DNA from: a virus | Virus record (IMG/VR): IMGVR_UViG_3300026484_000001 | Location: 1 to 64,000 of that record | DNA: 64,000 nt | Reading direction: 5' to 3' (one strand) | In this document: piece after piece, positions 42,784 to 50,803 of the stretch | Position numbering within the stretch: the first letter of the stretch is position 1 | How the letters are laid out: each line of letters opens with the position of its first letter | The notes under the pieces: generated by a model | Databases searched by the model: none | What the model saw: the letters and a program-made list of their open reading frames with translations, nothing else | Told to the model about the DNA's origin: nothing | Program-made: the position numbers and the translations under genes

Positions 42784-43014
42784 GAACTTCAAAAGAATCA
42801 AATTCAGTTCAGGTCTGACACTATGTCAACTGTTCAAGGAGTTCTGAGTGCTTGTAAAGAACTTGAGAAAATCGCTAAAAAGGCTAAAAAAAATGACCAT
42901 GGTTACCCTGAAGATGATTTCGAGATGGGGCACTGGCTTACTATTATCGCTAAATCTGCAAACACTGCTAATAGTCAAATCCAAATGGTTTCAACTGTTC
43001 CAGGATCAAGATAA
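42730..43014 (+). CDS. Tagged small protein, 94 aa
   Basis: AAAGGAA site. After the N-terminal tag (residues 1-11), the protein is helical and charged ('VLSACKELEKIAKKAKKNDH'). No membrane segment or enzyme motif. The stop overlaps the next start (TAATGG). It is the first gene of the operon that ends at 48142. Packaging inside the head is proposed from the tag, not shown. Confidence 0.65.
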   Translation: MLKDIVSKIDEGRTPPGMELQKNQIQFRSDTMSTVQGVLSACKELEKIAKKAKKNDHGYPEDDFEMGHWLTIIAKSANTANSQIQMVSTVPGSR

Positions 43015-44258
43015 TGGGTGGTAATGTAACAGCGACAAATAAAAAGTCGGGCATCGAAACTCGTGCTGCAAAGATTCCTATTCGTAAAATCGGTCGTAAA
43101 GAGTTTACTACAAAGTTCATTCAGGTTTTCAAGAAACTGAATAAGATCTTCAAAAAAGCAAACGGTTTCCCTCTTTGGTCTAATGAAAAGAATCTTGAAA
43201 ATGGGCTTCAATTTAACGGTTCAACATCATATATCTTTGACCAGACTTTATCTGACAAAGAAATCACAGATGTGAAAGAATCAGCTGGTGACCTTGATAT
43301 CATCGTTCCGGAGGGCTTCAAAGCGGAAGTTTGGGAAATGCTTGATAAACTAGAGGGTGTTGAAATAATTCCTGGTTGTGTTTACATGGGTTCTAACAAA
43401 CATTCTGTAGAATCCATCGGTGAACAAATCAACTGTGTGTTCTTAACTGATTTTGATGGTCTTTCTGTACCAGCACAAGTTGACTTTGAGTTTTTACCTA
43501 TGGAAAAAGACGGCTCAACTCCTACAGAGTGGGCAAAGTTCTCTCATAGTTCGAGCTTCGAAGATGCGAAAGCTGGTGTGAAAGCAGTTCACCACAAATA
43601 TCTAATTCAAGCTTTGGTTGGTGGTGCTAGTATCCGTGATGATGTTGTTATCGTAACGGCAGCAGCAAATAATGACAATTATGCTTCTAAGGTTCAAGAC
43701 CAAAAAGGTCAGCTCCCAAGAATGCTTAAATTCTCAGTTGGTCGTGGTATTGGTCGTGCTTATGAATTAATGCATGGTGAAGACGGACTTCCTCTTAAAT
43801 TAGATGGGAAAGATGTTTATCGTGTTGTTAAGCCTGCAGATAGAAGCTATGAAACAACTGTAAAAGAGATTTATAAGCTTGCATTTGGTCGCCTTGAAGA
43901 CAATCCTGATGATATTAAAAAGTTCAACTCATTTGTTGGTATTCTTGATTTAATGCAAAGACACCTTAACAAAAAGCAGATTGATGCTACTCACAAGAGA
44001 TATGTTGAAAAACTATGGGCAACAGCTACTAATAAATCTAAAAAGGTTTATTCAGTCGGTCAATCACTTGAAAGAGGCGATGCCGAGGGTGACTACAATG
44101 TAAAAATTAGTGGTTACAACAAATTCGTAAAAGAATTTGGTTTAAAGCCTGACAAGAAAACTATTGAAAACTATTACAAGCACTTCGAAGTTAAAAATGT
44201 CAAAGAATCTATGATTCGTGAAGCAATCGACAAGGTTGCTTCACGAGAAGAGATTTAA
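43014..44258 (+). CDS. Nucleotidyltransferase-fold protein, 414 aa
   Basis: Residues about 68-97 show the nucleotidyltransferase pattern: 'FNGSTSYIFDQ' (G-S) followed by 'ESAGDLDIIVPE' (D-x-D). The catalytic carboxylates of the pol-beta superfamily are therefore present. The remaining 300 residues have no clear domain. Its C-terminus contains 'MIREAIDKVASREEI', nearly the same as the N-terminal tags of the next genes. The substrate (RNA, protein or small molecule) cannot be told. Coupled to the gene before it. Confidence 0.65.
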   Translation: MGGNVTATNKKSGIETRAAKIPIRKIGRKEFTTKFIQVFKKLNKIFKKANGFPLWSNEKNLENGLQFNGSTSYIFDQTLSDKEITDVKESAGDLDIIVPEGFKAEVWEMLDKLEGVEIIPGCVYMGSNKHSVESIGEQINCVFLTDFDGLSVPAQVDFEFLPMEKDGSTPTEWAKFSHSSSFEDAKAGVKAVHHKYLIQALVGGASIRDDVVIVTAAANNDNYASKVQDQKGQLPRMLKFSVGRGIGRAYELMHGEDGLPLKLDGKDVYRVVKPADRSYETTVKEIYKLAFGRLEDNPDDIKKFNSFVGILDLMQRHLNKKQIDATHKRYVEKLWATATNKSKKVYSVGQSLERGDAEGDYNVKISGYNKFVKEFGLKPDKKTIENYYKHFEVKNVKESMIREAIDKVASREEI

Positions 44259-44305
44259 CTCGTGTGTGAACAAGATGGGAATATATTTGAAGAAAGGGGT
44301 AATAT

Positions 44306-45196
44306 ATGATTAGAGAAGCACTTACAATCGTACTAAACGAAAATGTAAATCCGCAAATTCTTAAACTTGCGGAAGTTCAGGGGGCTGATTCTACGGATAA
44401 GCTTCGGGCACTTGTTGCTCAAGAGTACGGAATTCATAATCCTCCTCCGAAGATGAGCTCAAATGTTAAGACTGTTCCTCAGTTGATCAAGGCTTATGAA
44501 AAACTTCTTAAGACCCATAATGCTGAAATGAAGATACTTTTTGACATTGTACCGAAAGGTGTTGGTCGTGCTGAAGTTATGCTTGCATTTGTTCATGATG
44601 AAATCTCTATTGGAGGTGGGTCACAGAATTATGATGTGGATTACGGTTCAATTCAACTTGAAGTGAAAGAAGTGAAGATTTCTGGTGATTACGGTGGAAA
44701 CTTTAGACTTGGTGTCGACAGTACACACTATTTGAAACGAGCTTATGATGATATTGCAGCACTTTATGGTGTGGCGAGATATTACATACCTGAGATCGAC
44801 AATGATGATTTTGCTAACAATGTTTACAAAAAGGGCGGTATCGCACTTGCTCAACTCAGAAAATGGGTTATGCCTAAGAAAATTGAAGTTAAAGATGTTG
44901 AGCTCAAAGTTCTTTCAGACGGTTACATGTTTCATGATGGGGCAGTCATTGGTAATATATCTGACAAATCACTTCTTGGTAAGATCGCTGATCTTTTCAA
45001 AGTGCCGAAAAAGGTGAAATCATTTAGTGAAATTGAGGATGAACTTGAAAGTGGTCTTAGTGGCCATGAAATGAAGTATTTATTCTTCGGAGACCTTAAA
45101 AAAGGTATCCCGATGTACTACAAAGATCGCATAAAAGATATTCGTATCGAATCAGCGACTGGGCACAAAGTCAAGTTCCAGATTAAATTAAAATAG
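44306..45196 (+). CDS. Tagged protein of unknown function, 296 aa
   Basis: AAAGGGG site. It starts 'MIREALTIVLNENVNPQ': a tag with L-N-E|N. The body is mixed alpha/beta, with 'NYDVDYGSIQLEVKEVKISG' and 'LRKWVMPKKIEVKDVELKVL' strands, resembling a nuclease- or ligase-like core, but no complete motif was found. It is followed by another tagged gene at 8 nt. Confidence 0.65.
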   Translation: MIREALTIVLNENVNPQILKLAEVQGADSTDKLRALVAQEYGIHNPPPKMSSNVKTVPQLIKAYEKLLKTHNAEMKILFDIVPKGVGRAEVMLAFVHDEISIGGGSQNYDVDYGSIQLEVKEVKISGDYGGNFRLGVDSTHYLKRAYDDIAALYGVARYYIPEIDNDDFANNVYKKGGIALAQLRKWVMPKKIEVKDVELKVLSDGYMFHDGAVIGNISDKSLLGKIADLFKVPKKVKSFSEIEDELESGLSGHEMKYLFFGDLKKGIPMYYKDRIKDIRIESATGHKVKFQIKLK

Positions 45197-45204
45197 GAGC
45201 TTAG

Positions 45205-46788
45205 ATGATTAATGAAGCAGTAAGAACAGTTGTATCAGAAGCTGAGTATCTTAACATCAGTATCAAAAATGTCGATAAAGCAGTTAAGGAGAAGGATCTA
45301 GCATCACTTCTTGACCAAAATACGATTGTTTATGGTAAATACGATGGGACAAAACTGTCTATCTTAAGAACTGATAAGCCTTGGAACGAAGCTAAATGGT
45401 GGGAAATGTTCATTGTTGGATATAAAGGAAATATACTTTATGGTACAGAGTATGCTGACTCAACTGATGATCAGGCTGAACTGGACAAAACTATTGGTGT
45501 GTCTCAGTATAAAGCTATTTTCAAACACATTAGTGAATATTACAAAGGCTGGAAAAGTCTTCCAATGAAAACTGAGTTTTTCTTTGAATTCTTGATGAAC
45601 AAGCCGACTTTGACTCGCTCATACACTAAACTTCGTGATCTTGTCCTTATAGGATATGCACCAGTTTCTAGTTACAAAGAGAATCATGGTAAGATTTCAA
45701 CAAGTCCTCAAGGGTTCATCATGGATGGTCGCGAGGAGTTTGCAAAAACATTCAAAGTGAATTTACCAGAAGAGTTATTCAATGGTAAACTTAGAAATCT
45801 CCCAAATGGGCTTAATAAACGAGCGAATGATTTTTTCGGTGATTATAAAGACCTACTTTCAAAATCTACATCGGATGCTGAATACTGGAACTTCTGTAAG
45901 TTATTTTTCCTTGATATTCCGTCTTTATACGGTTCACCAAAAGAAGAGGGTGTTGTTATTCATCTTGAAAAAGATATCGGTGGTGCAAATATCCTAAAGA
46001 TAATGCAAGCTGATCAATATGACAAAGCACTTCGTGGTGAGAAAAAGGCTCAATTCAAGATGGAATGGGAAGACGAAGACAACTACTGGGTACAAATTCG
46101 TGCGAAAGCCGAAGAGGTTATCGGGATGGTTGATTACACTCAACCTCTATATAGAACTCTTAAATTAGTTTCAAAGATTGTTTTCAAAGACTGGAAAGTC
46201 GATGTCGTTCATACAAAGAAAACTGACCTGAATATCAAGGATGATTTACAACTTACTGTGAAAAGTATGCTTGTTCGATTAATGCCTGGAAACAATGGTG
46301 CTATGGTAGTTGGTAAATTCCGTGTGTTCACAAACGGGCACAAAAAGATGTTTGACAAGGCTCTTAAAACTAACGATGTCCTTGTGGTTGCACTCGTTTC
46401 CAATAAAGAGACAAAAGCTACTTTAAAGCTTCGTCGCTCAATGATTGAAATGAACTATCCACAAGTAGAGATCATTGAAACTACTTCAGGGAATTTACTG
46501 ACTATGTTGAATAAGACTTCGACAAACATCAATACAATCTTTGCTGGTACAGATCGTGTCAAAGCTTACAAAGAACAGATGAAAAGAAATCTTGATGTTG
46601 GTATTGAAGAAATTGAAAGAACTGACGAAGACGAAAGTGCTTCTAAGGTTATCTCAAAACTTAAAGACATTAAATACTTTAAGAAGAATGTACCAAAGGG
46701 GACTCAGAAGTTTTACAATGAACTTCTAAGTGTCTATATTCAAAATGAAAGTGTTAGGGAGAATCTCATGACTGAGTGGGAAAAATGA
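45205..46788 (+). CDS. RNA/DNA ligase-like domain fused to cytidylyltransferase-like domain, 527 aa
   Basis: Residues 1-14 are a tag ('MINEAVRTVVSEAE', V-S-E|A). Residues about 40-300 form an ATP-grasp ligase fold: motif I 'KYDGTK' (nucleotidyl Lys), motif III-like 'FFFEFLMN', motif IV 'EEGVVIHLE', motif V-like 'ILKIMQ'. Residues about 365-470 carry the phage cytidylyltransferase/NMNAT pattern: 'GKFRVFTNGHKKMFDKAL' (TxGH) and 'FAGTDRV'. Such a two-domain protein could repair and re-seal nucleic acid or make an activated nucleotide. The fusion partners are clear; the reaction is inferred. Confidence 0.75.
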   Translation: MINEAVRTVVSEAEYLNISIKNVDKAVKEKDLASLLDQNTIVYGKYDGTKLSILRTDKPWNEAKWWEMFIVGYKGNILYGTEYADSTDDQAELDKTIGVSQYKAIFKHISEYYKGWKSLPMKTEFFFEFLMNKPTLTRSYTKLRDLVLIGYAPVSSYKENHGKISTSPQGFIMDGREEFAKTFKVNLPEELFNGKLRNLPNGLNKRANDFFGDYKDLLSKSTSDAEYWNFCKLFFLDIPSLYGSPKEEGVVIHLEKDIGGANILKIMQADQYDKALRGEKKAQFKMEWEDEDNYWVQIRAKAEEVIGMVDYTQPLYRTLKLVSKIVFKDWKVDVVHTKKTDLNIKDDLQLTVKSMLVRLMPGNNGAMVVGKFRVFTNGHKKMFDKALKTNDVLVVALVSNKETKATLKLRRSMIEMNYPQVEIIETTSGNLLTMLNKTSTNINTIFAGTDRVKAYKEQMKRNLDVGIEEIERTDEDESASKVISKLKDIKYFKKNVPKGTQKFYNELLSVYIQNESVRENLMTEWEK

Positions 46789-47003
46789 TGTTTAAGGAAT
46801 TAATTAAGGTTATCGAGTCAAAAAAGCCTCGTTCAGTGCCTATGATTTTTGAACTTATTGTAGACGGCTCAAAAGTAGCGACGAATTCTAATGCTGATGT
46901 TATTGGACGAAAGGCGAAAGCCAAGAAGTACATCGGGAAAGAAGTGAAAATCATGAGATCATCAGATTCTGGGTACGAAGATATCACAGACATGTTCTTA
47001 TAG
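46785..47003 (+). CDS. Tagged small protein, 72 aa
   Basis: ATGATG start overlapping the upstream stop. It begins 'MMFKELIKVIESKK', matching the tag (V-I-E|S). The rest looks like a small beta-barrel ('FELIVDGSKVATNSNADVIG'). No function recognised. Confidence 0.6.
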   Translation: MMFKELIKVIESKKPRSVPMIFELIVDGSKVATNSNADVIGRKAKAKKYIGKEVKIMRSSDSGYEDITDMFL

Positions 47004-47011
47004 GAGAAATC

Positions 47012-47053
47012 GTGAAAGTTAATCAATCAGGAAAGGAGCTCGGTGATGAGTAA
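47012..47053 (+). CDS. Micro-ORF, 13 aa, ahead of tagged gene
   Basis: TAGGAGA site, GTG at 47012, stop TAA at 47051, encoding 'VKVNQSGKELGDE'. Its end overlaps the start of the next gene, and it contains that gene's ribosome site, so it may serve translational coupling rather than make a functional peptide. Confidence 0.3.
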   Translation: MKVNQSGKELGDE

Positions 47054-47249
47054 ATTTGTTCTAGCAGAGGCGAACTCGCCAGAAGTAGATGTATCAGAGG
47101 GACTTTCAGATGTGTCATTAGCACTAATGGCAGTTCAAAAGACGGCAAAGAGACTTCCGGACGGGAAGAGACTTGAAAAGATAATCAGTAACATGATTTC
47201 TAACATTGATGAAGAGTCAATGTATGTAGCAAAAGGGGAATATAGCTAA
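47046..47249 (+). CDS. Tagged small protein, 67 aa
   Basis: AAGGAG (47033-47038) precedes the ATG at 47046. It begins 'MSKFVLAEANS'; L-A-E|A is an exact match to the T4 prohead protease rule. The remainder is one or two helices. The stop overlaps the next start (TAATG). Confidence 0.65.
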   Translation: MSKFVLAEANSPEVDVSEGLSDVSLALMAVQKTAKRLPDGKRLEKIISNMISNIDEESMYVAKGEYS

Positions 47250-47608
47250 TGGTAAGACAAATAATTAAGAAAATCACTGAAGTAGATACACCTCAAAGCT
47301 TCTCAGCGAATGAAGCTAAAATGACAAAACCTCAACTACTTAAAGACATGGAAACATGGTTAAAAGCTTCTGGGTTTGATTTTGAAGTGAAAGACAACAA
47401 AACATTCAGAGCGATCAAGGGCGGGAAGCCAGAGGGTCAAACTGAATTGGTTTTCAAATCTGTAGATATCGCAAAATCCGCTATGTCAAAACTTGCTACT
47501 GCAAAGAAATTTGACGGTGTTGAGACTGCTTGGGGTGGTTTTGTTCTAAGTTTCGTATGGAACCGTGTTAAGAATGAATCCCTTTTCCGTAAAATCGCGG
47601 AACTGTAG
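47249..47608 (+). CDS. Tagged protein, 119 aa
   Basis: Starts 'MVRQIIKKITEVDTP' (I-T-E|V). Residues 25-119 form a compact alpha/beta domain with 'TFRAIKGGKPEGQTELVFKS' and 'GVETAWGGFVLSFVW'. Directly adjacent to the next gene (no gap). Function unknown. Confidence 0.65.
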   Translation: MVRQIIKKITEVDTPQSFSANEAKMTKPQLLKDMETWLKASGFDFEVKDNKTFRAIKGGKPEGQTELVFKSVDIAKSAMSKLATAKKFDGVETAWGGFVLSFVWNRVKNESLFRKIAEL

Positions 47609-48142
47609 ATGAAATTCATATTATCTGAATCTAATATAAAAGATTTGGGTGATTTGGTTGCAGATGATGCATACTTTGTATTTGTCATGGGTGCCACGGG
47701 GTCAGGTAAAAACTTCATTGTAAGAAAATACTTACCCAAGACTCCTTTGGTGGATATAGACAAATTCATGGCTGAACTCGCGGCAAATGACCCTGATGGG
47801 AGAAATGAACGAAAATTCATTTCTAAGTCGGTCCATATGGCAAAAAAGGCACTTGATAAATATTTCAACAAAATGCAATCTGTAATTCAGACTGGAACTG
47901 GTGGGAATTTAAAGGGGCTTGAAAATAAGCTTAAGCTTGCAAAATCAAAGGGTTTGAAAACTGCTCTCATCTTAGTTGATACTGACATTGAAAGGGCTAA
48001 AAAGCGAAATCAATCCCGTGCTGACTCTGGCGAGCAAAGGCTTGTACCTCAGTGGAAAGTGGATGTTTCGTATGAAAAATCTGCTGAAAATTACAAAATT
48101 CTTAAGGACACTGTGGACTTCGCGGTTAAGGTTAAAAACTAA
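47609..48142 (+). CDS. P-loop kinase, zeta-toxin/PNK-like, 177 aa
   Basis: Start 'MKFILSESNIKDL' fits the tag idea (L-S-E|S). The Walker A 'GATGSGKN' lies at about 30-37, then 'LVDIDKFM' (D-x-D of zeta-toxin/polynucleotide kinases) and a lid region with 'AKKRNQSRAD'. It would transfer phosphate from ATP to a nucleic acid end or small substrate. Together with the ligase domain at 45205 it could form an end-healing and sealing pair. Confidence 0.75.
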   Translation: MKFILSESNIKDLGDLVADDAYFVFVMGATGSGKNFIVRKYLPKTPLVDIDKFMAELAANDPDGRNERKFISKSVHMAKKALDKYFNKMQSVIQTGTGGNLKGLENKLKLAKSKGLKTALILVDTDIERAKKRNQSRADSGEQRLVPQWKVDVSYEKSAENYKILKDTVDFAVKVKN

Positions 48143-48189
48143 TATTATAATAAATCCAGGAATCTGGTCCAATTACTGGAAGTGAACGA

Positions 48190-48206
48190 CTACATCACCG
48201 ATGTAG
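48190..48206 (+). terminator. Hairpin after the tagged operon
   Basis: CTACATC / GATGTAG with an ACC loop, about 48 nt after the kinase stop. There is no T tract directly after. The 165-nt gap holds this and the next promoter. Confidence 0.45.
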
Positions 48207-48244
48207 CTGGAACATATTCAACCTTTCGCTTAATTCTTTTCTAA

Positions 48245-48278
48245 TTTAAGTAAGCTTTAAGTCTTTTTATGATATAAT
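48245..48278 (+). promoter_or_regulatory. Double-box promoter
   Basis: TTTAAG (48245), TTTAAG (48256), TATAAT (48273), then ATAGTATATC. The leader AAAAGGCTTAAA precedes the ATG. Confidence 0.8.
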
Positions 48279-48307
48279 ATAGTATATCATAAGTAAAAGG
48301 CTTAAAA

Positions 48308-48643
48308 ATGAAAACTTCTAATCTTACTGCCACTATCGGCAAAACAACAATCACCCTAAACTTATCAAATACACAGAACATCAATGACTGGAACTCTATG
48401 GCTCCGTTTACATCTGCTGTGTTAAATTTTATCGAAATGCATGCACTTCCATCGTATTCTTATCCTGAGGTTTATGAATTCATGGTTACTCAAAGAGATT
48501 GTCCTATTGAGGAAAACTTCCACGGTAACTTGGTATTTCAAAATGGTTTCGTTTCTGATACTGAAGAACGAGCTCTTTGTAAAATTATCAAACAACTTTC
48601 AAAGGATGAGGAGACTTTCTTTCAAGTTAAAAATAAATCATAA
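48308..48643 (+). CDS. Hypothetical protein, 111 aa
   Basis: Preceded by the conserved leader with AAAGG. Begins with a beta hairpin rich in Thr ('LTATIGKTTITLNLS') followed by helices. Own promoter on each side, so a monocistronic early/middle gene. Not recognised; such small genes often modulate host functions. Confidence 0.6.
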   Translation: MKTSNLTATIGKTTITLNLSNTQNINDWNSMAPFTSAVLNFIEMHALPSYSYPEVYEFMVTQRDCPIEENFHGNLVFQNGFVSDTEERALCKIIKQLSKDEETFFQVKNKS

Positions 48644-48676
48644 TTAAGTTGCTTCTAAGTTAATGTATAGTATAAT
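48643..48676 (+). promoter_or_regulatory. Double-box promoter before DNA ligase
   Basis: ATTAAG (48643), TCTAAG (48654), TATAAT (48671). The first box starts at the last base of the preceding gene. Confidence 0.75.
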
Positions 48677-48707
48677 ATAATATATCAAAAAATAACAAAG
48701 GAAAACT

Positions 48708-50111
48708 ATGACACCATATGAAATCATCGAGCTTCTAAGAAGCACTTCAGGAATCAATGACAAGAGGACTATACTTAGTTCACATAAAGATAATAAAGAC
48801 TTTCAGCGAGTGCTCACATATGCTCTAGACCCTCGTATTACATTCGGGATTAAAAAGCTTCCTAAATATGATTACACGGCACTAGATTTGACACTGAATG
48901 AGGCAATTACTGAATTAATTGCACTTGAAACTCGCGAAGTTACTGGGAATGCAGCTTCTGATCTTCTTCAGGGTATTCTTGAAACTACTTCTGAAGAAGA
49001 TGCTCAGGTTATTAAGTGGATCATCGCCAAAGATTTCAAAGCTGGATTTGGCATTTCGTTGATTAATGATGAAATGGCTCCATTTAGTGTATATGAAGTT
49101 CCTTACATGGGAGCTACGAGCTACTCGCCAAAAAGAGTTGCAACTATCATGAAACAAGGGCAAGCATTTTCTGAGGTGAAAATGGATGGTCGTTATCTAA
49201 ATTGTATCGTAAACAACGGTGATGTTTTCATGGAGTCAAGAGGTGGTAAGCCAAATCCATTAATGGGTTGTCTTGAGAAAGAAGCAAGTGCACTTGCATT
49301 TGAGCTTGGATATTCGCAAGTTGCTATCAACGGTGAGCTAATGTTCAAAGGCGAAAAAGACCGTTACATTGCAAATGGTATTATCAGCTCATTTGTGTCA
49401 ATGGCTCAAAAAGACTTTGACGGTGTTGATATTAGTAAGGAAATTACTAAGTTCGAAAAAAGATGGGAAATGACTCTTGATGAAGCGAAATCAAGAATCG
49501 CATTAGTGGTTTGGGATTATATCCCTCTTGAAAACTACAAGGAGCAAGTCTGGTCTAAGCCTCGTTTTGAGAGACTTGCTCGCCTTAAAAATGCTTGTGA
49601 ATCAACTAACTCATTTGAACTTGTTGAATACAAAGTTGTTCATACTGAGGCTGAAGCAATTAGTCACTTCCAAGAGATGCTTGCTCGTGGCGAAGAGGGG
49701 ACTATCCTGAAAGCTTGGGACGGTATTTGGAAAGACGGAAAACCTACATTTCAATGTAAAATGAAAGTTGAAATGAATGTTGACTTGAGAATTGTTGGGT
49801 TCAATTACGGAACTCCAGGAACAAAAAATGAAAAAGTGATTTCAAGCTTAGATGTTGAGTCAATGTGTGGCGGTTTAGCTACTTCACCTGGAGGAATTAA
49901 TGAAGCTGATATGCAATTTATTACTGATAATATGGACTCATTAATGGGTACAATTGTTGAAGTAAAATCTTGCGGTATTTCTCAAGATTCAACTGGAGCT
50001 TATGCTTTACTTCATCCTGTTTTCATAAAACTTCGTGATGATAAAAACACTGGTGATGATTTGAAAACAATCATCGAAATTGATAATATGAAAAAGGGGC
50101 TTACGAAGTAA
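48708..50111 (+). CDS. gp30: ATP-dependent DNA ligase (gp30-like), 467 aa
   Basis: Seals nicks during replication and recombination. The nucleotidyl-Lys motif is 'VKMDGRYLNCIV' (K-x-D-G-x-R), with motif III 'AINGELMF', motif IV 'GEEGTILKAWDG' and motif V 'QCKMKVEMNVDLRIVGF'. Length agrees with T4 gp30 (487 aa), including the N-terminal DNA-binding region. AAAGGA site. Own double-box promoter. Confidence 0.93.
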   Translation: MTPYEIIELLRSTSGINDKRTILSSHKDNKDFQRVLTYALDPRITFGIKKLPKYDYTALDLTLNEAITELIALETREVTGNAASDLLQGILETTSEEDAQVIKWIIAKDFKAGFGISLINDEMAPFSVYEVPYMGATSYSPKRVATIMKQGQAFSEVKMDGRYLNCIVNNGDVFMESRGGKPNPLMGCLEKEASALAFELGYSQVAINGELMFKGEKDRYIANGIISSFVSMAQKDFDGVDISKEITKFEKRWEMTLDEAKSRIALVVWDYIPLENYKEQVWSKPRFERLARLKNACESTNSFELVEYKVVHTEAEAISHFQEMLARGEEGTILKAWDGIWKDGKPTFQCKMKVEMNVDLRIVGFNYGTPGTKNEKVISSLDVESMCGGLATSPGGINEADMQFITDNMDSLMGTIVEVKSCGISQDSTGAYALLHPVFIKLRDDKNTGDDLKTIIEIDNMKKGLTK

Positions 50112-50167
50112 TGTATTTCAGAAATGTTAGTAAGGAGATGAGGTTTATTCACTTTGTCTTTGGGTAA
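50111..50167 (+). CDS. Micro-ORF, 18 aa, after ligase
   Basis: ATG overlaps the ligase stop (TAATG). The short frame 'MYFRNVSKEMRFIHFVFG' has no strong independent ribosome site. It is the only candidate reading frame in the 160-nt gap besides another short frame around 50168-50240; both are weak. Confidence 0.25.
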   Translation: MYFRNVSKEMRFIHFVFG

Positions 50168-50213
50168 GGTGAAGTTTATTGGTAAAGATAGACGATTACG
50201 AAAAGATATTAAA

Positions 50214-50247
50214 CTTAAGCAAGCTCTAAGCTTACTTTAGGTATAAT
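50214..50247 (+). promoter_or_regulatory. Double-box promoter for the membrane trio
   Basis: CTTAAG (50214), TCTAAG (50225), TATAAT (50242), ATAGTATAAC. AAAAAGGAG then precedes the ATG. Confidence 0.8.
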
Positions 50248-50272
50248 ATAGTATAACTAAAAAGGAGTATCA

Positions 50273-50611
50273 ATGGGAATTGAACTAATCTGGATGCCAC
50301 TGGCGAAAGCCGGAATCATCTTTTTGTTGCTGGGTCTTATGACTTGGCTGTTAAGACGAAAGAACTATAAACTTGGAGGTGCTGTTGCAGTAATTCTAGC
50401 TATTATGGTGATTTTCGCTCCAATAAAGCTTACTAATAAAACGGTTCATGTGAAACAGCAAACTCAGCAAATTGCTAAGGTGATGACGGCTGAAATACCT
50501 GAGAGGGTAGAAAGAACAAAAAGATCACTTGACGGTGCCATGGCAAAGTTCAAAGTGATCCGTGAAGAATCACAAAAAGTAATCAATGATGAACTCAACA
50601 AAAGTAAATAA
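50273..50611 (+). CDS. Membrane protein, 112 aa
   Basis: Two transmembrane segments (about 10-28 'AGIIFLLLGLMTWLL' and 35-52 'GAVAVILAIMVIFAPI') with a basic loop, then a 55-residue charged helical domain. The next gene starts 26 nt inside its end, so coupling is likely. No family recognised. It shares an operon with a prepilin-like protein and an SPFH lipoprotein, which points to an envelope-directed activity. Confidence 0.65.
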   Translation: MGIELIWMPLAKAGIIFLLLGLMTWLLRRKNYKLGGAVAVILAIMVIFAPIKLTNKTVHVKQQTQQIAKVMTAEIPERVERTKRSLDGAMAKFKVIREESQKVINDELNKSK

Positions 50612-50789
50612 GGGATTTACTCTCATGGAGCTCGTATTCATAATTATTATTTTTGGAATTTTGTCTGCTGTGGCACTTCCTAAAATGAAACAAGCTGAAC
50701 TCGATAAACAAAAAAAGGTACAGACTGAGAAATTGAAACAGTCTGGAACAACTTTCGGGAGTGGTGGAAGCACCTCTTTCTCAAACTAA
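50586..50789 (+). CDS. Prepilin-like protein (type IV pilin N-terminus only), 67 aa
   Basis: The start is a type IV prepilin signature: short basic leader ending in Gly, then F-T-L-M-E-L ('KVNKG|FTLMELVFIIIIFG'), with Phe+1 and Glu+5 as required by prepilin peptidase and pilin assembly. The hydrophobic helix runs to 'ALPKM'. The mature part would be about 57 aa and ends in a Ser/Gly tail; the globular head of a normal pilin (total 120-160 aa) is missing. It could be processed by host PilD-like peptidase and enter or block host pilus/secretion machinery. No strong ribosome site; coupled to the gene before. Confidence 0.72.
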   Translation: MMNSTKVNKGFTLMELVFIIIIFGILSAVALPKMKQAELDKQKKVQTEKLKQSGTTFGSGGSTSFSN

Positions 50790-50803
50790 AATAAGGCTAC
50801 ACA

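Noticed and set aside
44648-45017. Two small ORFs in other frames of the 296-aa gene
   Set aside because: Both are nested in a well-supported gene with a ribosome site and continue the reading pattern of shadows.
46476-47026. Minus-strand ORF of 86 aa overlapping the 46785 gene
   Set aside because: It opposes a coding gene of better quality and lacks a promoter or ribosome site; treated as a shadow.
50112-50210. Second micro-ORF after the ligase gene
   Set aside because: A short Lys-rich frame around 50168-50240 has no ribosome site and runs into the promoter; not reported as a gene.
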